Assembly (NCBI GenBank): GCA_018398815.1
Contig: CM031604.1
Location: 55,466,135-55,530,134 of the forward strand
DNA: 64,000 nt
Source of the DNA: Conus ventricosus
Lineage: Eukaryota > Mollusca > Gastropoda > Neogastropoda > Conidae
Reading direction: 5' to 3'
Shown: piece by piece, positions 1-10,479 of the stretch
How positions within the stretch are numbered: the first letter of the stretch is position 1
How the letters are laid out: each line of letters starts with the position of its first letter
Position numbers and translations under genes: made by a program
Notes under the pieces: model-generated
Seen by the model: only the letters and a program-made list of their open reading frames with translations
Database searches by the model: none
Told to the model about the DNA's origin: nothing

Positions 1-221
1 TTATTTGCTTCTACATTACGCAGTTGCTCTAGTTTAGGAAACTTTTTGTTGTCGCCAACCTCTTTGCGTTTATAATCATCTTTAGTGTACTCAAAACCAT
101 ACAAAGCGCCTATCTCACCATTCTGTTCAAAGTCTGTAACGTCTGCAAGGTCTTTTAATTCTAAAGTTATACACCTCACAGGCGCTAATGTAACTCCTGA
201 TTCTTCTGGCCCGCGCGACAT
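1..221 (-). CDS. Unidentified element protein, N-terminal part (runs off the left edge)
   Basis: An open frame starts with ATG at 221 on the minus strand and stays open for 73 codons to the edge of the window. The predicted N-terminus begins MSRGPEESGVTLAPV and is rich in charged residues (ELKDLADVTDFEQ, DDYKRKEVGDNKKF), with no hydrophobic segment and no motif that I recognise. The gene starts 19 bp after the stop of the next minus-strand gene (241-944), which suggests a co-oriented pair. An A+T-rich stretch precedes the start. This is one of the few unbroken stretches of the element, but only its first part is visible. Function unknown. Confidence 0.55.
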   Translation of the reverse strand, partial: MSRGPEESGVTLAPVRCITLELKDLADVTDFEQNGEIGALYGFEYTKDDYKRKEVGDNKKFPKLEQLRNVEAN

Positions 222-240
222 TATTTTTTAGTACAACGTA

Positions 241-944
241 TTATTTTATTTCTAAAACAATGTGCAGGTTATCACATTTCACGACTTTCCCTGTTTTGTC
301 TGCAATTTTTATATTAAATGATCCGACCCCCCACAAACTAATCGTTTAAACTGTAAATTAGGGAATTGTATAATTTCATAATCGCAATATGCAGCTTTCC
401 CTGATGGAAGAGCTCTTAAAACAGTTTGAGGGCCTTCCATCATACAAGTTTTCATCAGTGCTCAGCTCGTCCAAATGAACATAAAGTAATGAATGTAATG
501 CAAGATCGAGCGGATTTTCTCCCTCATAAGTAGTTTTGTTTGACGTAACTCTAAAACTATAGAATGGACCCGATCGGCAGTTGTAAAGCCTAACATTTTA
601 GCTAGCTCTTCATCAAAATAGTACCCTACTTCTTCTTCTTCAGGCTTGAAGGCCAACATTGTTTTCAGATTTGCATTGTTAAGTTTGAGAGTAATGTTAA
701 AGTTACTCATTGCTTCTTTTAGTGAGCAAAACCCGTAATAACCATCAGGTATTGTTAACTGGCTAACTAATTTTCCTGCATTATTATATTTTTTAATCTT
801 ATTATTCTCCTTGGATTCACTTATATTAAACCATACGACTTTGTAAAATATTTCATGAAGTGCAACCATTTTGGCTCCGCAATTGTTATCAATAGCATGT
901 TCTAAAAACGAAGGACGGTCTTGAGTTGTTATTGTTACAAACAT
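241..944 (-). pseudogene. Conserved element protein, possibly a minor structural protein, with at least two frameshifts
   Basis: The main open piece covers 462-944 and begins MFVTITTQDRPSFLEH. Coding potential continues in other frames down to a stop at 241-243, so the full product would have been about 234 aa. Breaks lie near 462 (frame change within a run of similar codons near the segment LSTDENLYDGRPS) and near 320. The ATG at 944 is preferred to the one at 971, because the latter would overlap the divergent gene starting at 962. The sequence looks like a soluble beta-rich protein with no transmembrane segment. Proteins of this general appearance recur beside capsid genes in animal Maverick-like elements, so a virion role is plausible, but this is inference. 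Confidence 0.55.
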
Positions 945-961
945 TTTTAAACGAAACAAAA
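945..961. promoter_or_regulatory. Short divergent intergenic gap
   Basis: Only 17 bp separate the minus-strand start at 944 from the plus-strand start at 962. The gap is A-rich (TTAAACGAAACAAAA). Any promoter for either gene must lie here or inside the coding sequence of its neighbour. This is inferred from position only. Confidence 0.3.
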
Positions 962-2169
962 ATGATCGCATTTAAATATACTGATGCAAAATATTCTGTT
1001 GGGCCGCACTACAATCTTAAAAAATATAACAACTGATACTCTTGACATTTCTGTGACTCAGTCTGACACCTTTCAAGTAAAGGTTAGTACTCATTGAAGA
1101 GCTATCTTAACCCTCCTATTAAAAACGACCACATCCCGAAAGTGTGGTTTAGACATCCGATGCAGTTTTATCAGAACCAGTTAAACTTTGCTGTGTTTTG
1201 TGCATCAACTGGGTGTGGAGTGGCGTATGCCGATCATTTAAATCATCCGGATCCTTTGGTGAGGTCAGTGTACAGATTTCATTTTTATTACACCTTCAGA
1301 CGTATTTTGACTGAACTGCAAGCGCCATTACCAAATGACAAACCGTTTAATCCATTCAGCAACAGAATAGACATGAAGGCTTTTGAAAGGATCTGTAACG
1401 AATTCAATATTAAGGCTAAGACAGACTTTAGACAAAAGTTGGATCTTAATCAAGGTCAGGCACCCCTTATTTTTGGGGCGTGCACAGAAAGTATAACTAT
1501 GACTGGAATCCTCCTTACACATCTTTCTCTAAAGGCACAGGGGTTCACCTCGGGTCCATAGAGCAAGAGCATAAAACAGCATGGACAACATTTATCTTAG
1601 ACACTTCTAAGGGCCTAACTAAAGCAGGAATAGAACGAATAAACGACTCTGTTCGTACTTACGTTTGGTGTTTGCTAGGTTCGCAAGCACAAACGAGATC
1701 GGGCATAACTGATCCTTCTACTGGTTTTGATGCACAAAAACAATACTTAGCAAATTTAGAGGACGCCATTAATTCTACAGTTTGATTTACCTTCAAGTAT
1801 TAAAAGGTACCAAAATGTTTTACAATACGCAAGATCGAAAGTAGACTTTGCTGTTGGCACTGGTTTATACATGCTGCCTTCTGACCTCAGGCTCCAGATA
1901 GGAACAATAATAAACTACAATAATGAAATCCTTGTGGCAGGCAATGAACAGAAGGTCGGAGAAAACGAAATAAATTCTGAGCCAGTAATATTGCAAGCAG
2001 TAAAAAAACAAGTCGACCCCCCAAGAATAAGTCATCCAATCCCTGTGGCCAAAGCCTAAAGACCGTTGAAGAAGTCAAAAAAAATAATGACCATGAATAT
2101 GAAAAGACAGCGCTTGTTCTTGGATTAACTGGCCTAGGATTACTTGGTCTTTATCTTACTAAAAATTAA
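962..2169 (+). pseudogene. Element protein with C-terminal membrane segment, broken by several indels
   Basis: The start is taken at ATG 962 (MIAFKYTDAKYSVGPHY), just downstream of the divergent start at 944. A stop interrupts it at about 1034. Coding continues from 1094 (MKSYLNPPIKNDH...), changes frame near 1500 (IEQEHKTAWTTFILDTSKG follows), near 1780 and near 2040, and ends at 2169 after a hydrophobic stretch (ALVLGLTGLGLLGLYLTKN). About 400 codons in all. The middle is aromatic- and charge-rich (RFHFYYTFRRILTEL; ERINDSVRTYVWCLLG) and has no enzyme motif that I can see. The single C-terminal membrane anchor and the position next to the capsid gene suggest a virion or membrane-associated protein. 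Its last 30 bp overlap the end of the opposing gene. Confidence 0.55.
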
Positions 2170-3332
2170 CCCAGCTATTAAGAGAACTAATGCCCATAAG
2201 TGCTCAGCCATAAAGCCAACTACTTTGCCTGCAGTAGACAAAAGCCAGCTAACAACACCCCCTAATATACCCGGTAAAGAGTCTATAGCTTAACCGGCTA
2301 ATTTTTTTAATAAATCCGCAAGATGGTCAAGCTGTTTTTTTACCCATGATTTATCAGGCGAGGATGGAGGCGATGGTGGTGGAGGCACGGCCCTTGACCA
2401 CCGCCGCCTGTAATAGCCATTACCAGTGTACTTATTGCAAAACCTAAGGCAGTTATAACGCTCGCTAATGTGACACCTTGCTCTCTAAACAGTGTTCTTA
2501 TTCGTTCTGCTAGTGTCGTGTCTTCATATAAAATTCTTTGGATAGTTTCTCTTATTCTGCTCACTTGAGTTCGTAATTGTTCTCGGTTAGTAGACAAAAC
2601 TTCTAGTCTTGCTGATCTCTCTTGTTCAAGATCGTTTAGTCTTTGGGCTATTCTTTCTTTACACCAGGTCCTAAGTTGGCGTCATCAGCCTCAACAAGTT
2701 TTTTTTTTTTCTCTTTTTATATGCTCATCTAGTTCACCTAGTTTTGCTAAATTGTTTGTTAATTCGCCTCTGATGGTTCTCAAAGCATGATCAAGGGCCG
2801 CTATTTCTCGCATAGGCAATGGGGAATCATTAATTGTTTTTAACGCTGTTTCTTCTGAAAAACTGGTTTCTGCTTCTATTGCATTTATTATTTCATGCTG
2901 ATTGATTTAAAACTTGAAGTTCCATGTTTTGTATTTGGTTAGCTGTTGGAAGTTCTTGCAGTGTGTTTTGAAGTTTAGCAACTGCATCCCTATCTAATTT
3001 TGGTTTAGCAATGCCAAGGCGATTTTGTACGCTCGCAGGGAGTCTTTGTCTAATATGAACCCACGGCTAAAAACTTTAATGGGTCTCGTTTAGTTGTAAG
3101 CTGAACGCGTTGTCCTTGGTCGTTTCTTACAAACAAATGGCCATCATCATCTCGTTCAAAATCATTAGGGTCTAAAACTTCGGGAGGTTCAAGGCCTAAA
3201 TTTTGGTACAATGATCTAACATGACTTTGTTAATTCACGCCGCATTGAGAGCTCTGAGCGATGCTGTGTCATTTCACTCATGTCGTCTCCAGGATTAGGA
3301 ACATCATAATCTTCATCTTCTCTGCCTTCCAT
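2140..3332 (-). pseudogene. Acidic/coiled-coil element protein with hydrophobic C-terminal region, multiply broken
   Basis: Read on the minus strand from ATG 3332 (MEGREDEDYDVPNPGDDMSE), the N-terminus is acidic and likely disordered. The centre is charged with heptad-like spacing (LRTIRGELTNNLAKLGELDE), typical of a coiled coil. The best open piece (2340-2597) contains IRTLFREQG followed by a hydrophobic span (LASVITALGFAISTLVMA). After a one-base frameshift near 2390 comes a proline-rich linker. An in-frame TAA lies near 2290, then more hydrophobic sequence (VSWLLSTAGKVVGFM; WALVLLIAGLI) reaches a stop at 2140. Full length would be about 400 aa with two or three membrane-active helices. It may be a virion membrane-penetration or scaffold-type protein; that is a guess from architecture. 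Confidence 0.5.
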
Positions 3333-3374
3333 GTTTCTTTAATAATTAACTTTTTTATTTTGTTTTATAAAAAA

Positions 3375-4639
3375 ATGTCACAAACATATGGCTTGATTCT
3401 TGACCCGCATAGAAGATTGAAAGAGCCCTTGGCGTGAAGGGAAATAAGCGGAATATTACTGTTCCAAATAATCCGTCTACTATTGATGCGGATCAAATTC
3501 TTACTGTCAAATTTCCAGACCTAGGAGCGGATGAAGTGATTGTGCCAGGCTCTGCGCGTCTTACTTTCAAAATAGAACTCACTTCAACAACAGACCCCAA
3601 CAGGACAGTTGTACAGAATTTGGGGCGGGCAATCGTTAAGAAAATTTCTATAAAACTTGAGGGGCAAGAAATATTTTCTTTACACAATGCAGACATATTT
3701 TTAACCTATTCTGATCTATGGCTAACCGGGAACGAAAAGGGCTGATCTTGCGTTTCAAGGAATCGAAAATGAAGCACTAAAAACATAGAATAGGCGCTGA
3801 AGATGCTAAAGACGGCAAAAGGTTTGTAGCCGTAAGTTATGCGTATGGAAATCGCTTTTTCATACCCTAGATTTTGAGTTGTTAAAAGCGCATGCCCCAT
3901 ACTTTCAAGGAGCATTAAAAGACAGATTGTCATATGAACTAACTTTTAATGACTACAAACATGTTATTATATCTACAGACACCGAAGCAAAGTACAGCAT
4001 TTCTGACATCTCGTTAGAGTTTGACATCGTTAGCAACCCTAACTTAGCGAGGCTGATCGAGCAACAATATCAGTCAAAATTAGCAATATATTACGAAAGA
4101 GTGATTTTTCATTCTAAATATCCTAAAAGCAGGCAGACACTATATGGAATTTTAGTTTTAGTGCCGCAGCAAGATCGCTTAAAGGTATTTTATGCTGTGT
4201 GAAAATGAAGAACCATTCAAAAGACAAACTGAAAATTTTGTTAATCCCAAAATAACGAAAGTGCAATGTACAATTGAGGGTAAGTCCTAACCAAATCTAC
4301 GCTAGCGGGCTTAAACCTTATCAGCATTTTGATGAAATAAGAAAACTGTTTGGAGGTGGGAGGTGTAGAAATCCAACAGTTGACCTTGTGTCTAAAGATC
4401 TACATCTTCACAGTGTTAGACTTGATCATTATTTAACAACGAAATACGGTTTATGGATTGACCTAAGGTCAACGGAGGATAATCAGTTACATGGAAGCGG
4501 GAGAAACTGTTAGAGACATAATAAACATTCAAATTGATAAAGAAAAAGAGGCCGATAAACCACTTAACGTGTATTTGTTTTTAATATATGATGCGCAGTG
4601 AATATTCAAGATAACAGATTAAAAGATATACAATACTAA
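3375..4639 (+). pseudogene. Putative major capsid (jelly-roll type) protein of the element, broken
   Basis: The start is ATG 3375 (MSQTYGLILDPHRRL), directly after the box TTTTATAAAAAA. After a frame change near 3435 the sequence is strongly beta-rich (ITVPNNPSTIDADQ; VIVPGSARLTFKIEL; LGRAIVKKISIKLEGQ). Further breaks fall near 3745, 3865, 4200, 4290 and 4510-4600. Other recognisable stretches are RLSYELTFNDYKHVIISTD, DISLEFDIVSNPNLARL, and near the end DHYLTTKYGLWIDLRS. The stop is TAA at 4637-4639, for about 420 codons. Length, beta-strand periodicity and place upstream of the polymerase fit a viral capsid jelly-roll protein. No sequence signature proves it: a predicted structure should show single or double jelly-roll folds if the call is right. 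Confidence 0.5.
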
Positions 4640-4662
4640 ATTATTTTTATTTTATAAAAAGC

Positions 4663-5341
4663 ATGTCTGTTCAGGTTTATCCAAATACGCCTACAGCACC
4701 AGAGCCACCAAAAAACCTTCAGATTAACAAAACATTACGCAAATGCAACAAAAACTAGAGCAAGACCTATCAAAATACAGCAAAACCAAACGAAGGTATT
4801 CTGCTGCCTTTAATGCTGTACATATGTTAATACTGGAGCATCGACTATAAGTGCTGCATCAGCAGGGACAAGTGTTGGTCTCTTAGCAACAGGTGTTGGT
4901 GCGCCCGCAGCTTTACCACTAGGAGGTTTGTCTTTAGCTCTCGGTGTGTGTTCATTAGCCGTAAGTGCTGCTAGCAAAAAATAATAAAACTAAACTCCAA
5001 AAGCACACAGCTATGGTTTCAACTAATAACAGCTAAACTTAGTTCGTTCAAACCGACAATAAATAAAGCGCTAGCTGACTCAAACATCACGGATGAAGAA
5101 TTTAGGCGTTTACAGGCCGATTTTGATGACTATAAAAGACAAAAGTTTGATCTTCAAAAAAAGGCGAGGGCAAGTTTTTCTCAACAGCCAGACGCCGAGC
5201 AGATAAAAAAGGAATGTTTAAAAAAGTAAACGAGACATTAAACTCTGTTCTAAACAGCTCACAGTAACAACATCAAAGGGCGTTTATACTTTAGTTTATG
5301 AGTCCAAGCACAAAAAGACCGTTGATATTGATTCTGATTAA
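4663..5341 (+). pseudogene. Glycine/alanine-rich membrane-active element protein with charged tail, broken
   Basis: ATG at 4663 (MSVQVYPNTPTAPEPPKNLQ) follows a TTTTATAAAAAGC box and lies 23 bp after the capsid-gene stop. The N-terminus is proline-rich. A frameshift near 4735 leads to a charged stretch (QKLEQDLSKYSKTKRRYS), then a low-complexity hydrophobic region (AGTSVGLLATGVGAPAALPL; LSLALGVCSLAVSAASKK). A stop follows at about 4982, and coding resumes after it (ALADSNITDEEFRRLQADFD), ending at 5341 with VYESKHKKTVDIDSD. About 226 codons. The architecture of a hydrophobic segment followed by a basic amphipathic tail is like small membrane-lytic virion proteins, but I do not recognise the family. 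Confidence 0.5.
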
Positions 5342-5410
5342 GACGACTTTGGGAGTCGTTGTATTTTTTTTAATTTAAATAAATATTTTGAGTTAGAAAA
5401 GAAACTCAGC

Positions 5411-8400
5411 ATGGATAAGATATATGAAGGACCGGACGAATTGTTTGAAGGAATGCTTAAGGGAGAGCGTTTGTCAAAAGCTTTAAATGATAATCTAGAA
5501 GTCATTGATCCAACAAACGTACAGCAAGTGTTGTACATGCAATTTCTCAACTTCCAGGTAAACTAACAATAGACCCGCCAGTTAAAGTAATGTTAGCTGT
5601 TTTAATCGACTATATAACAATAAATGAAGAAAATCTAGAAGTCTGGGTCTCGACTCAACAACAGGTTATTCTTTCTCATAATGACTTAACGCCTGGTTGG
5701 GCAGACCAACTGCTTGCACAGTTTGATGTGGCCGCTGAAGAAGCCAAAATGAGAGGCTCTGGTTGGGCAGAGGGCGAAGTCTTAGAGATTAGATTAAAAC
5801 AGGCTAAGTATGCACCAATTGTAGGCAAGGCTTACATTCCACTACCTCCAGCATTAGTCGCAAAAAGAGCAGTTCTAAACATAAAGAATTCGGACGACAA
5901 ATGTTTTATGTGGTGTGTTCTGCAAGGCTGCATTAACGTCCGCAAAAACGCAGAGAGAGTATCTAACTATGAACCTTACATCAATGATCTTAACTTTAGT
6001 GGAATATCCTTTCCTGTTAGTGTAGATCAAATTGAACAGTTTGAAGAACAAAACAAACCAATAACTGTTAATGTATACACATGGTCTGAGAAAACAAATT
6101 TGGTGCCTATTAGAGTGTCTAAAGACAGCCCAACAATAGGCGATCCGGCCGAAAGCCATGTGGACTTACTCCTAATGCCTTCGCCAACAGGGCTGTCTCA
6201 ACATTACACATTGATACGCACAATGAGCAAACTAATGCAGCATATTTCAAAAAATGGGCACAAACAAGAATTTCTGTAGAAAATGTTTAACAAGAATTCC
6301 ATCTGGTAAAGCCGCGCTTGAACATATAAAACATTGTAAAAGTTCTGTAGACTGTAATACAGAACTAATTACGCCCCCACCTGGATCTAAAGTTAGTTTT
6401 AAGAACTGGAAACGGCTGCAAACAAGTCCATACGTAGTTTACGCAGACTTCGAGTCGCTTATTGTTCCCTATGAAGGGCCAGCACCACAAAAACTCCGAA
6501 AAACAGTCTTAATGAGTAATCATCAGATTTGTTCATTTGCTTTTATCATTGTTAGGTCGGATGGCGTCCATTCAGAACCAGAATTGTATAGAAGGCCTAA
6601 TGCTGCAGAATACTTCTTAGAACGCATGCAGCAAGTGCGTAACGCCTGTTCTAATAATCTAAACTTATCTGAAATCATAATGACGCCTGAAGACCAACAA
6701 CAGTAGACTCGGCCGCTCACTGTTGGATATGTGGCTTAGAGCTAACGCCCAAGAGTGTAAACCCCACAGTAAGAGACCATGATCACATTAGCGGAAAGTT
6801 CAGAGGAGCAGCACACAGTAAATGCAATCTTCAACTAAGGTTGATCCTAAGACATGGAAGCTGCCCATCTTCTTTCCTAACTTGCGAGGTTACGACTCTC
6901 ATCTTATAAATGAAAGCAGTAGACGACGCCTTCAGGATAACATGCATTGCACAGTCATCAGAAAAGTACATGTGTTTCACTTTAAATAACATGTCTTTTT
7001 ATGACTCTATGCAACACCTGATGGGATCATTAGAGTCACTGGCTATGTCCTTAAAGACCTGCCCAATAACGGAAGAATATTTTGACCCAACTCTCGTTAG
7101 AAAGGGCTTTTACCCTTATGAGTACATGAACAGTTGGGAAAGGTTTGATGAAGAAACACTTCACCTAAAGATGCGTTCTTTTCTAGTCTTAGAGGAAAGG
7201 GCATTAGTGATTCTGATTACCAGCATGCTCAAGATGCGTGGCAGAAGTTAGAGTGTTAAAACGATGGGAGACTATCATGATGCATATTTAATGGCTGATA
7301 CATGTTTGTTGGCGGACGTCTTTGAAAATTACAGAAAGACCTGTATGAAACATTACAGCCTTGTTCCTGCGCATTATATTTCTGCGCCCGGGATGAGCTG
7401 GGACGCTTTCTTAAAGTTTACTGGAGTACAGATTGATTTATTGTCAGATTTACCAATGATTCAGATGATTGAAAACGGATTGCGTGGGGAATTAGTATGG
7501 CGTCGTATCATTACTGTAAAGCAAACAACAAATACCTAGATGATTATGATCCAAGTAAACGGTCTAACTATCTCATGTATTTAGATGCAAACAATCTGTA
7601 TGGTTGGGCTATGGCGCAATCACTTCCATTACGCAACTTTAAAATGTACACAGACGGCGGTACAAATAATATTCAAGGAGCATTTTAAAGTGAGCAGTTT
7701 GACGCCAGATCAACAGCGTGGATACATTCTAGAAGTTCACTTAGAATATCCTCAGGAACTCATGACCTACATAATGACTATCCATTAGCAGCAGAAGTCT
7801 AAAGATGAATCCAACAGAGCCGCCTAAACTTGTGCCTAATCTCGAGGCAAAAAAAATTATGTCTGTCATTACAGACTTCTACAATTTTATTTAAGACATG
7901 GTTTTAAAGTTGAGAGCAGTTCATCGTATAATTGCTTTTGATCAAGAACAGTTCATGAAACCATACATCATGAAGAACACTGATCTCAGAACCAAATCCA
8001 CAGATGCTTCAGAAAAAGACTTTTTCAAGCTGATGAACAACAGCTGTTTTGGAAAGACTATGGAAAATCCGCACAAGCGTAAAGATGTCAGATTGGTCAC
8101 CAGAGAGAACGAAGCAATTAAGCTGAACTTCTAAACCTAATTATCAGGACTTTAGAAGATTTCATGATCAGCTTTTTGGCATAATGATGAAAAAAAAGAA
8201 AGTCAAATTGGACAAACCTGTATTTATTGGGTTTACTGTTTTAGAATTATCAAAGCTTTTGATGTTAGAATTTCTTTATGACTACTTTAAACCTCGTATC
8301 CAGAGTCCAGAGTACTTTACACAGATACAGATAGTTTTGTTATAGATATCCCTACTGAAGACATCTATAAAGACATGGAAATGGAAGTAGCTAAAGGGCA

Positions 8401-8803
8401 TGCGGGATGGTACGACACATCTGATTACCCTAAAGATTCGCCTTTGCATTCATCTGTTAATAAGGTTTTAGGAAAGATGAAGGATGAATTATCTGGAGGG
8501 GTGATTAAGGAGTTTGTTGGTTTAAGGTCGAAAATGTACAGTCTTTCGAGCCAGGAGAAAACCATTAAGAAAGCAAAGGGAATATCTCGCAGTGTTGTGC
8601 AGTCAAACATATCACATGACAACTACAAAGAAGCATTGTTCAATAAACATACTTTTCATCATGACAACGTAAAACTGCGATCTAATCTACATGAGATCAA
8701 ACACACAGTTGTAACAAAGAAGTCATTAGATAGAACAAACACTAAACGAGTATTTGTTAATCCAGAGTTTTCATATGCAATTGGACACTGGAGAACAGCA
8801 TAA
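5411..8803 (+). pseudogene. polB: Family B DNA polymerase (protein-primed viral/Maverick type), multiply frameshifted
   Basis: The polymerase that would copy the element. ATG 5411 (MDKIYEGPDELFEGMLKGER) opens a frame that shifts at about 5545. An N-terminal region (5590-6240) precedes a C2H2-like finger (CRKCLTRIPSGKAALEHIKH, from 6275). Exonuclease motif I is YADFES (D at 6446). Next comes a Cys/His cluster (6721-6829, CWICG ... RDHDHISGKFRGAAHSKCN) resembling the zinc/HNH-like insertion of this polymerase class. Exo II is in LPIFFPNLRGYDSHL (near 6870), and Exo III lies around 7264-7310 (DYHDAYLMADTCLL). Motif A is YLDANNLYG (D at 7584), motif B is FFKLMNNSCFGKT (8024-8062), and motif C is DTDS (8324-8335). 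All catalytic motifs survive, but they sit in different frames, with about eight breaks (near 5545, 6235, 6700, 7240, 7490, 7690-7895 and 8135-8300). The C-terminal stop is at 8801-8803. Confidence 0.9.
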
Positions 8804-9114
8804 TTATATTTCTTCTTCACCGAGGGCTTCACCGAGGGGTTTATATTTTTCATCAACTTTTATTATAAGCTCAATCATATCTTCATCCAATTCAGTTTGA
8901 TGTGCACGAATTTTTTTTTATTATTTCAAGATATTCTTTTCCCCATATCTGATAATCAAAATTAGGGATTTTGGGTTGTAGGTGATCTGGATGTTTTAGC
9001 ATGTATTGATTAATCCTCATAAATATATGTCTAATAACAGAATTTTTTTCAAATGATTCTTGTAACATTTCCAAGGTCTTCCTTTATCATTCTTGTTTTG
9101 TTCTGCGCTTCCAT
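8804..9114 (-). pseudogene. Small charged element protein, copy 1 of a tandem duplication
   Basis: ATG at 9114 (MEAQNKTRMIKEDLGN) opens a minus-strand frame that ends at a TAA directly touching the polymerase stop (8804-8806 against 8801-8803). Two small frame changes separate the N-terminus, a middle part (INQYMLKHPDHLQPKIPNF, then IWGKEYLEIIKK) and the acidic C-terminus (LDEDMIELIIKVDEKYKPLG). About 103 codons, highly charged, probably helical, with no motif that I recognise. A second diverged copy follows at 9158-9486. Function unknown; small charged proteins in this position could be accessory DNA-binding or regulatory proteins. Confidence 0.45.
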
Positions 9115-9157
9115 TTTAGACTCAAATATATTTCTGCAAATTAATTAAGCATCTTAA

Positions 9158-9486
9158 TTATATATCTTCTTCACCGAGGGCTTCACCGAGGGGTTTACAT
9201 TTTTCATCAACTTGTATTATAAGATCAATCATATCTTCATCCAATTCAGCTAAATCTTTTTCATGTTTGCTTGATGTGCTCGAATTCTTTTTATTATTTC
9301 AAGATATTCTTTTCCCCAATTTTGGGACTTTGGGTTGTAGGTGATCTGGATGTTTTAGCATCTCTTGATTAATCCTCGCAAATGTTTCCCTAATAACAGA
9401 ACTCATATCATATGATTCCGTATTATTTTCAAGGTCTCTTCCTTTATCATTCTTGTTTCGTTCTGTGCTTCCTTCTGAGCTTCCAT
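9158..9486 (-). pseudogene. Small charged element protein, copy 2 of a tandem duplication
   Basis: The second copy starts at ATG 9486 (MEAQKEAQNETRMIKEE) and stops at 9158. It keeps the same landmarks as copy 1 (INQEMLKHPDHLQPKVP and LDEDMIDLIIQVDEKCKPLG), but lacks a short piece corresponding to NFDYQIW and has an extra KHEKDLAE-like insertion. It also carries a stop near 9410 (the N-terminal frame ends after RNHMI). The two copies are close enough that the duplication probably happened after the element had begun to diverge, or even after insertion. Confidence 0.45.
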
Positions 9487-9516
9487 TTTAAACTCAAATA
9501 TATTTACGTAAATTAA

Positions 9517-10473
9517 TTAAGCAACTGGAACTGTGTCTGGCGGGATTATCTGCAGTTCTTCCTTCACAAAAGATCTTTGAGGAGCTGGTTGTTTTGTTGT
9601 GTCAGTTTCTCATAAATAATACACGGGCGGATTCATTTTTACAATTCTTTTTTTTCATATGGATCAACACTCCAAACTGGATCGGTTGCCCTGATGCGAG
9701 TGTCACCTTCTGCTTCCCCCGGTAAATAAAGGTACCTTACTTTTAAACCAAATGGTAATAGTTTGCTGGATGAACTAGCGTCTCCTTCAGCAACATTTAT
9801 TGTTTGTTTTTTGATTGCTTGTACTGGTTTTAGACCCTTTAAATTCTTCATTATTCATTGCACGCAAAACTGAGGGCAGTCTTCTAACCCATTCTGTGTT
9901 GCGAGAATTGTCAATCAGCTCCCTGTGATACTGGTAGGAAAAAAGTCTTTCAGATAACTGTTTGTTAAAGTTTTCAACTAAAGCCTGTGATCTGTGAACT
10001 CCTGGAATGCCTCTTTTAATGGTAACTCTGTTTTTAACAATAATTGATTCACTTGGCCTTTAAATTCTTTTCCATCATCGACTTGAATCATGCGAGGATA
10101 AGTTAGCGGGCCTCGTTGATATATCAGTTGTATGGCGACAGCAACAGCAGAAGCACTCTTTTGTTGTTAATGGTTCTGCATCTTTGTATCTTGAAGCTAT
10201 ATCAATGACTGTGAGTGCGTACTTAAATCTTTTTCGTCTATCGTATCATGGGGTAAATATAGAAGATCCATTTTGATGGGTGTCGTTCGGTATTGTATTC
10301 ACAAAGTGTGGTCTCTGTATTCGTCTAGGTGCAGGTAAATAAATTTGCCAAATCGCTTGTTTAGACAGCCATTCCTTTGCTGTTTGTTCACTGACTCCCG
10401 CTGCTTGGCTTAGCTTTTTTATTGCTGTGATTCCCTTCCAATATCCTTTTGGCGAATAATAAATTTTGTTCAT
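9517..10473 (-). pseudogene. int: Retroviral-type DDE integrase of the Maverick-like element, frameshifted
   Basis: The enzyme that joins element DNA to the host chromosome. ATG 10473 begins MNKIYYSPKGYWKG, followed by a helix-turn-helix-like segment (LSQAAGVSEQTAKEWLSK) and IWQIYLPAPRRIQRPHF. A one-base shift near 10255 and others near 10225 and 10155 follow. The catalytic core is still readable across frames: first Asp in ALTVIDIASRYKDAEPLTT (about 10170-10225), second in MIQVDDGKEFKGQ (about 10065-10095), and Glu in GVHRSQALVENFNKQLSERL (about 9955-10010). The C-terminal SH3-like part is open at 9639-9851 (VRYLYLPGEAEG; RIRATDPVWSVDPYEKK) and ends, after another shift near 9625, with RSFVKEELQIIPPDTVPVA at 9517. 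About 319 codons; the D,D,E residues are retained but the reading frame is not. Confidence 0.88.
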
Positions 10474-10479
10474 TTTTAT

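Larger units (their letters stand above)
8798..9517. repeat. Direct tandem duplication, unit about 354 bp
   Basis: The segment 8804-9157 is repeated at 9158-9517. Shared landmarks include TTCTTCACCGAGGGCTTCAC (near 8812 and 9166), GGTGATCTGGATGTTTTAGC (near 8981 and 9340) and AAATTAATTAAGCA (near 9138 and 9510). Each copy holds one version of the small minus-strand ORF. Confidence 0.8.
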
